From Rikenellaceae bacterium (lineage in GTDB: Bacteria; Bacteroidota; Bacteroidia; Bacteroidales; UBA932), in NCBI GenBank assembly GCA_003542575.1, contig DPKJ01000009.1, positions 62,444 through 126,443 on the forward strand: a DNA stretch of 64,000 bases, in the 5' to 3' direction. The notes beneath the pieces are model-generated. The model ran no database searches. It worked only from the letters and a program-made list of their open reading frames with translations, and was not told where the DNA came from. Made by a program: the position numbers and the translations under genes. Shown here one piece after another: positions 61,971 through 64,000 of the stretch (the first letter of the stretch is position 1; the number at the start of each line of letters is the position of its first letter).

Positions 61971-62576
61971 ATGGCACTGCTGACAACAGCTTATCTGCCG
62001 CCCGTAGATTATTTCAGGGTAATAGCAAGGGCAGATAAGTGGGAAATAGAGCAGTGGGAAAAATATCAGAAACAATCTTACAGGAGCCGTTGTCACATTT
62101 TAAGTGCCAACGGCCCTTTATCTTTATCCATCCCGGTAGATCGCTCGGGAGGGCATTCAGTACCTATTAAAAGTATTAAGGTTGATCATTCGGTTAACTG
62201 GCAAAAAACACATTGGGGGGCAATTGTTTCTGCTTATCAGTCATCTCCCTTCTTTGAGTACTATAAAGAGGATTTCAGACCCTTTTATGAAAACAGAGCT
62301 GAGACCCTTTTCGAATTCAATACCTCTCTAACCAAACTTTTACTAGACTTATTGGGTTTACCTTCGGAAATCTCTTTTACCGACTCATTTAAGGGAGATA
62401 ATCCGACAGATGACTTTCGCTTTTCAATTCATCCAAAAAAAATATCTCCCTTTGAAGAGGAGAATAAAAAAGGGCGATACCATCAGGTATTCGCCCATAA
62501 ATTTGGTTTTAAAGATAATCTCTCTGTTATTGACCTTCTCTTTAACGAGGGGCCGGAATCACTAAGATACCTTTAG
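61971..62576 (+). CDS. WbqC-family protein
   Basis: A 201-residue protein starting MALLTTAYLPPVDYFRVIA. The family blocks YQKQSYRSRCHIL, SLSIPVDRSG and KTHWGAIVSAYQSSPFFEYY are clear. WbqC proteins occur in polysaccharide clusters and are thought to be amino-transfer or condensing enzymes, but function is not proven. The ATG at 61971 is 7 bases after lpxA; starts further upstream are in lpxA. Confidence 0.88.
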   Translation: MALLTTAYLPPVDYFRVIARADKWEIEQWEKYQKQSYRSRCHILSANGPLSLSIPVDRSGGHSVPIKSIKVDHSVNWQKTHWGAIVSAYQSSPFFEYYKEDFRPFYENRAETLFEFNTSLTKLLLDLLGLPSEISFTDSFKGDNPTDDFRFSIHPKKISPFEEENKKGRYHQVFAHKFGFKDNLSVIDLLFNEGPESLRYL

Positions 62577-62580
62577 TTGA

Positions 62581-64000
62581 CTAAAATCTGAATCCCAGTG
62601 TCATAAGTACCTTCCATCCCGAAGACTCAAGTGTTGCAACAGGTGCAGCATGATTAGTGTAATCTTCGTAAAGAGAGTAACTTTCATTAGTATTAAGCCT
62701 TTTCTGGAATGCCACATCAATGAATGTGCCTTTGCCCGATCTGTATCCCAAACCTGCTGATACATATTGAACATCTGAACCGAAACTCTTTTCAGGATTG
62801 CCATACTTTGTATAACCACCCCTGATTGCAAACGCTTCACTTGCCCTAATTTCTGCACCGGCTCTCAGAATACTGGTTGACTGAAAGTTATCCTTTATAT
62901 ATTTGTTGTCTTCCCTGAATTCAAATGGATCTCCCGATTCTGTCATCATTTTTATAGTTGAATAATCAACACCTTCATAATCGACGCTCAGAATACCTAC
63001 ACTCCCAATGATGTATGAGGCACCAAGGTTATATCTCATTGGAGAGTTTATTCTGTAACTGTACTCACCATATGGTGATAATACCTGACTTTTGTAGCCG
63101 TCAGAATATTTGGCATTTATCTTTTCATCCCACTCATCTGTCATAAAACTCCAGGTTGGAGTAGCTATACTCGCCCCAATTCTGAGTCCGTCGAACGGTA
63201 ATGCAATAAAACCAACCTTAAGGTTAATACCTGCTCCATTTGTGTTAAGACGATAGGCATATGAAAAACTCTCAAACCTTGAGTCAAAATCACCATTATT
63301 GACTGCACTTTCGGAGTATCTCTGATAGTCGTAGAAGCTCAATGTTTGAACTCCAACATTTGCTCCTATGAAAAATCTGTCTGATATGTTGGCTGAGGCA
63401 TTGAATGCAATTTCTGACATATTTCCGCTTCTTTCGCGGAAGAACTCCTGATTAACCGGACCACCCATTACTATCTGAAGTCCTCTGATATTTTCTGTTG
63501 CACCAATATAATCTTCATCAGAATCGGGAAGAGGATCCAGCAAGTTGGAATTCCATGCAAGAATGGCTTTCCACGGAGCACTCCTGAAATCATAAAACGG
63601 ATTCCAATTGTCTGTTATGTCAAGACTGGCGTTGTGTATCCCCCCAAGACTCTCGGCAAGGCTGCCCAGCCAGCTTGACTGTGCATTGACCCCGGATGTT
63701 ACCGATCTTGATGAAAAGTTATTTAATTTATTTACAGCTACACCAAAACTTATGCTTTTTAAGCCATAGGGTCTGTCAGAAACAGGAATATGACCTACAA
63801 AACCAAGATTCGAGATGCCAAATTTTGTCCATCCTTCATTTTCACGGTTGCCAATATAGAGAGTACTGCTTTTATCGTGAGTTATTGCAGGTGTTACGGC
63901 AAATTCAGAATATCTGTAAATACCTGATGCTGCAGGGTTAATACTAATTGCGTATGTGTCTCCTCCAAGGGATGTAAATGCATTACCCATTGCCATAGAC
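62581..64000 (-). CDS. FadL/OmpP1-type outer-membrane protein (5' end cut by window)
   Basis: At least 473 residues; the frame remains open to the window edge (SMAMGNAFTSLGGDTYAISINPA, a FadL-like N-terminus from the mature part), so the start and signal peptide lie beyond 64000. Alternating barrel strands and a final GFRF end with Phe. The AMGNAFTSLGGD motif is the usual NPA-type start of FadL family hydrophobic-compound transporters. Its substrate is unknown. It converges with the lipid A operon at 62576-62581. Confidence 0.85.
   Translation of the reverse strand, partial: SMAMGNAFTSLGGDTYAISINPAASGIYRYSEFAVTPAITHDKSSTLYIGNRENEGWTKFGISNLGFVGHIPVSDRPYGLKSISFGVAVNKLNNFSSRSVTSGVNAQSSWLGSLAESLGGIHNASLDITDNWNPFYDFRSAPWKAILAWNSNLLDPLPDSDEDYIGATENIRGLQIVMGGPVNQEFFRERSGNMSEIAFNASANISDRFFIGANVGVQTLSFYDYQRYSESAVNNGDFDSRFESFSYAYRLNTNGAGINLKVGFIALPFDGLRIGASIATPTWSFMTDEWDEKINAKYSDGYKSQVLSPYGEYSYRINSPMRYNLGASYIIGSVGILSVDYEGVDYSTIKMMTESGDPFEFREDNKYIKDNFQSTSILRAGAEIRASEAFAIRGGYTKYGNPEKSFGSDVQYVSAGLGYRSGKGTFIDVAFQKRLNTNESYSLYEDYTNHAAPVATLESSGWKVLMTLGFRF

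Noticed and set aside
1..64000. tRNA, rRNA or IS elements
   Set aside because: No tRNA cloverleaf, rRNA stretch or IS with terminal inverted repeats was recognised by eye; a tRNA or Rfam scan would settle this.

Overview
The window looks like a chromosomal segment of a member of the Bacteroidota, most likely Bacteroidales. The evidence is a fused LpxC-FabZ gene beside lpxD and lpxA, promoters with the Bacteroidota -7 motif TAnnTTTG and a -33 TTG/TTTG about 19-21 bases upstream, few Shine-Dalgarno sequences, many lipoprotein or Sec-exported peptidases and glycosidases (dipeptidyl peptidase III, GH20 hexosaminidase, tricorn-type protease, clostripain-type C11, M64 peptidase), and a TPR-transmembrane-HTH regulator of Bacteroides type. 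Species cannot be told from the sequence.

Layout. 1-5,800: ordinary host genes (DUF454 protein, sodium:alanine symporter, DPP III, small membrane proteins, OsmC protein). About 6,400-16,850: a degenerate Mu-like transposable prophage. Its early region on the + strand looks intact: S24 repressor (divergent), 55-aa HTH protein, DDE transposase, MuB-like ATPase, second P-loop ATPase, GemA-like protein, several small proteins, an HAD phosphatase, DUF3164 and a 69-aa HTH-like protein. Only three morphogenesis genes remain, on the - strand (gp37-like, virion morphogenesis protein, and a 5'-truncated Mu F-like head protein). Portal, capsid, tail and lysis genes are absent, so it cannot make virions alone. 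Several intergenic stretches in it can fold into strong hairpins.

16,879-23,917: host genes, including a tightly packed - strand operon that runs from an APH-like sugar kinase through an ABC-2 exporter, a methyltransferase and small DUF proteins. 24,033-31,916: GH20 hexosaminidase, two orphan histidine kinases, nitronate monooxygenase and a cold-shock protein. One kinase lies directly downstream of a stand-alone cobalamin-binding protein that has the Wx9EH signature of B12 photoreceptors; this is the most interesting pair in the window. 31,969-40,498: acetyltransferase, cold-shock-domain protein, tricorn protease, TPR-HTH regulator, fructosamine kinase family protein, clostripain-type peptidase. 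40,618-52,501: housekeeping genes (rplY-pth-S4 protein; sugar nucleotidyltransferase-CPBP protease-manA; ftsB-like; folP-purB-M64-HAD; tmk-DoxX protein-murB). 52,539-57,354: rimP-nusA-infB. 57,484-62,576: HD phosphohydrolase, lpxD, lpxC-fabZ, lpxA, WbqC-family protein (early lipid A synthesis). The right edge cuts an outer-membrane FadL-type protein.

No rRNA, tRNA, CRISPR array, insertion sequence or tyrosine integrase was recognised. Coordinates and motifs were read by eye; family names rest on remembered motifs, not on searches.
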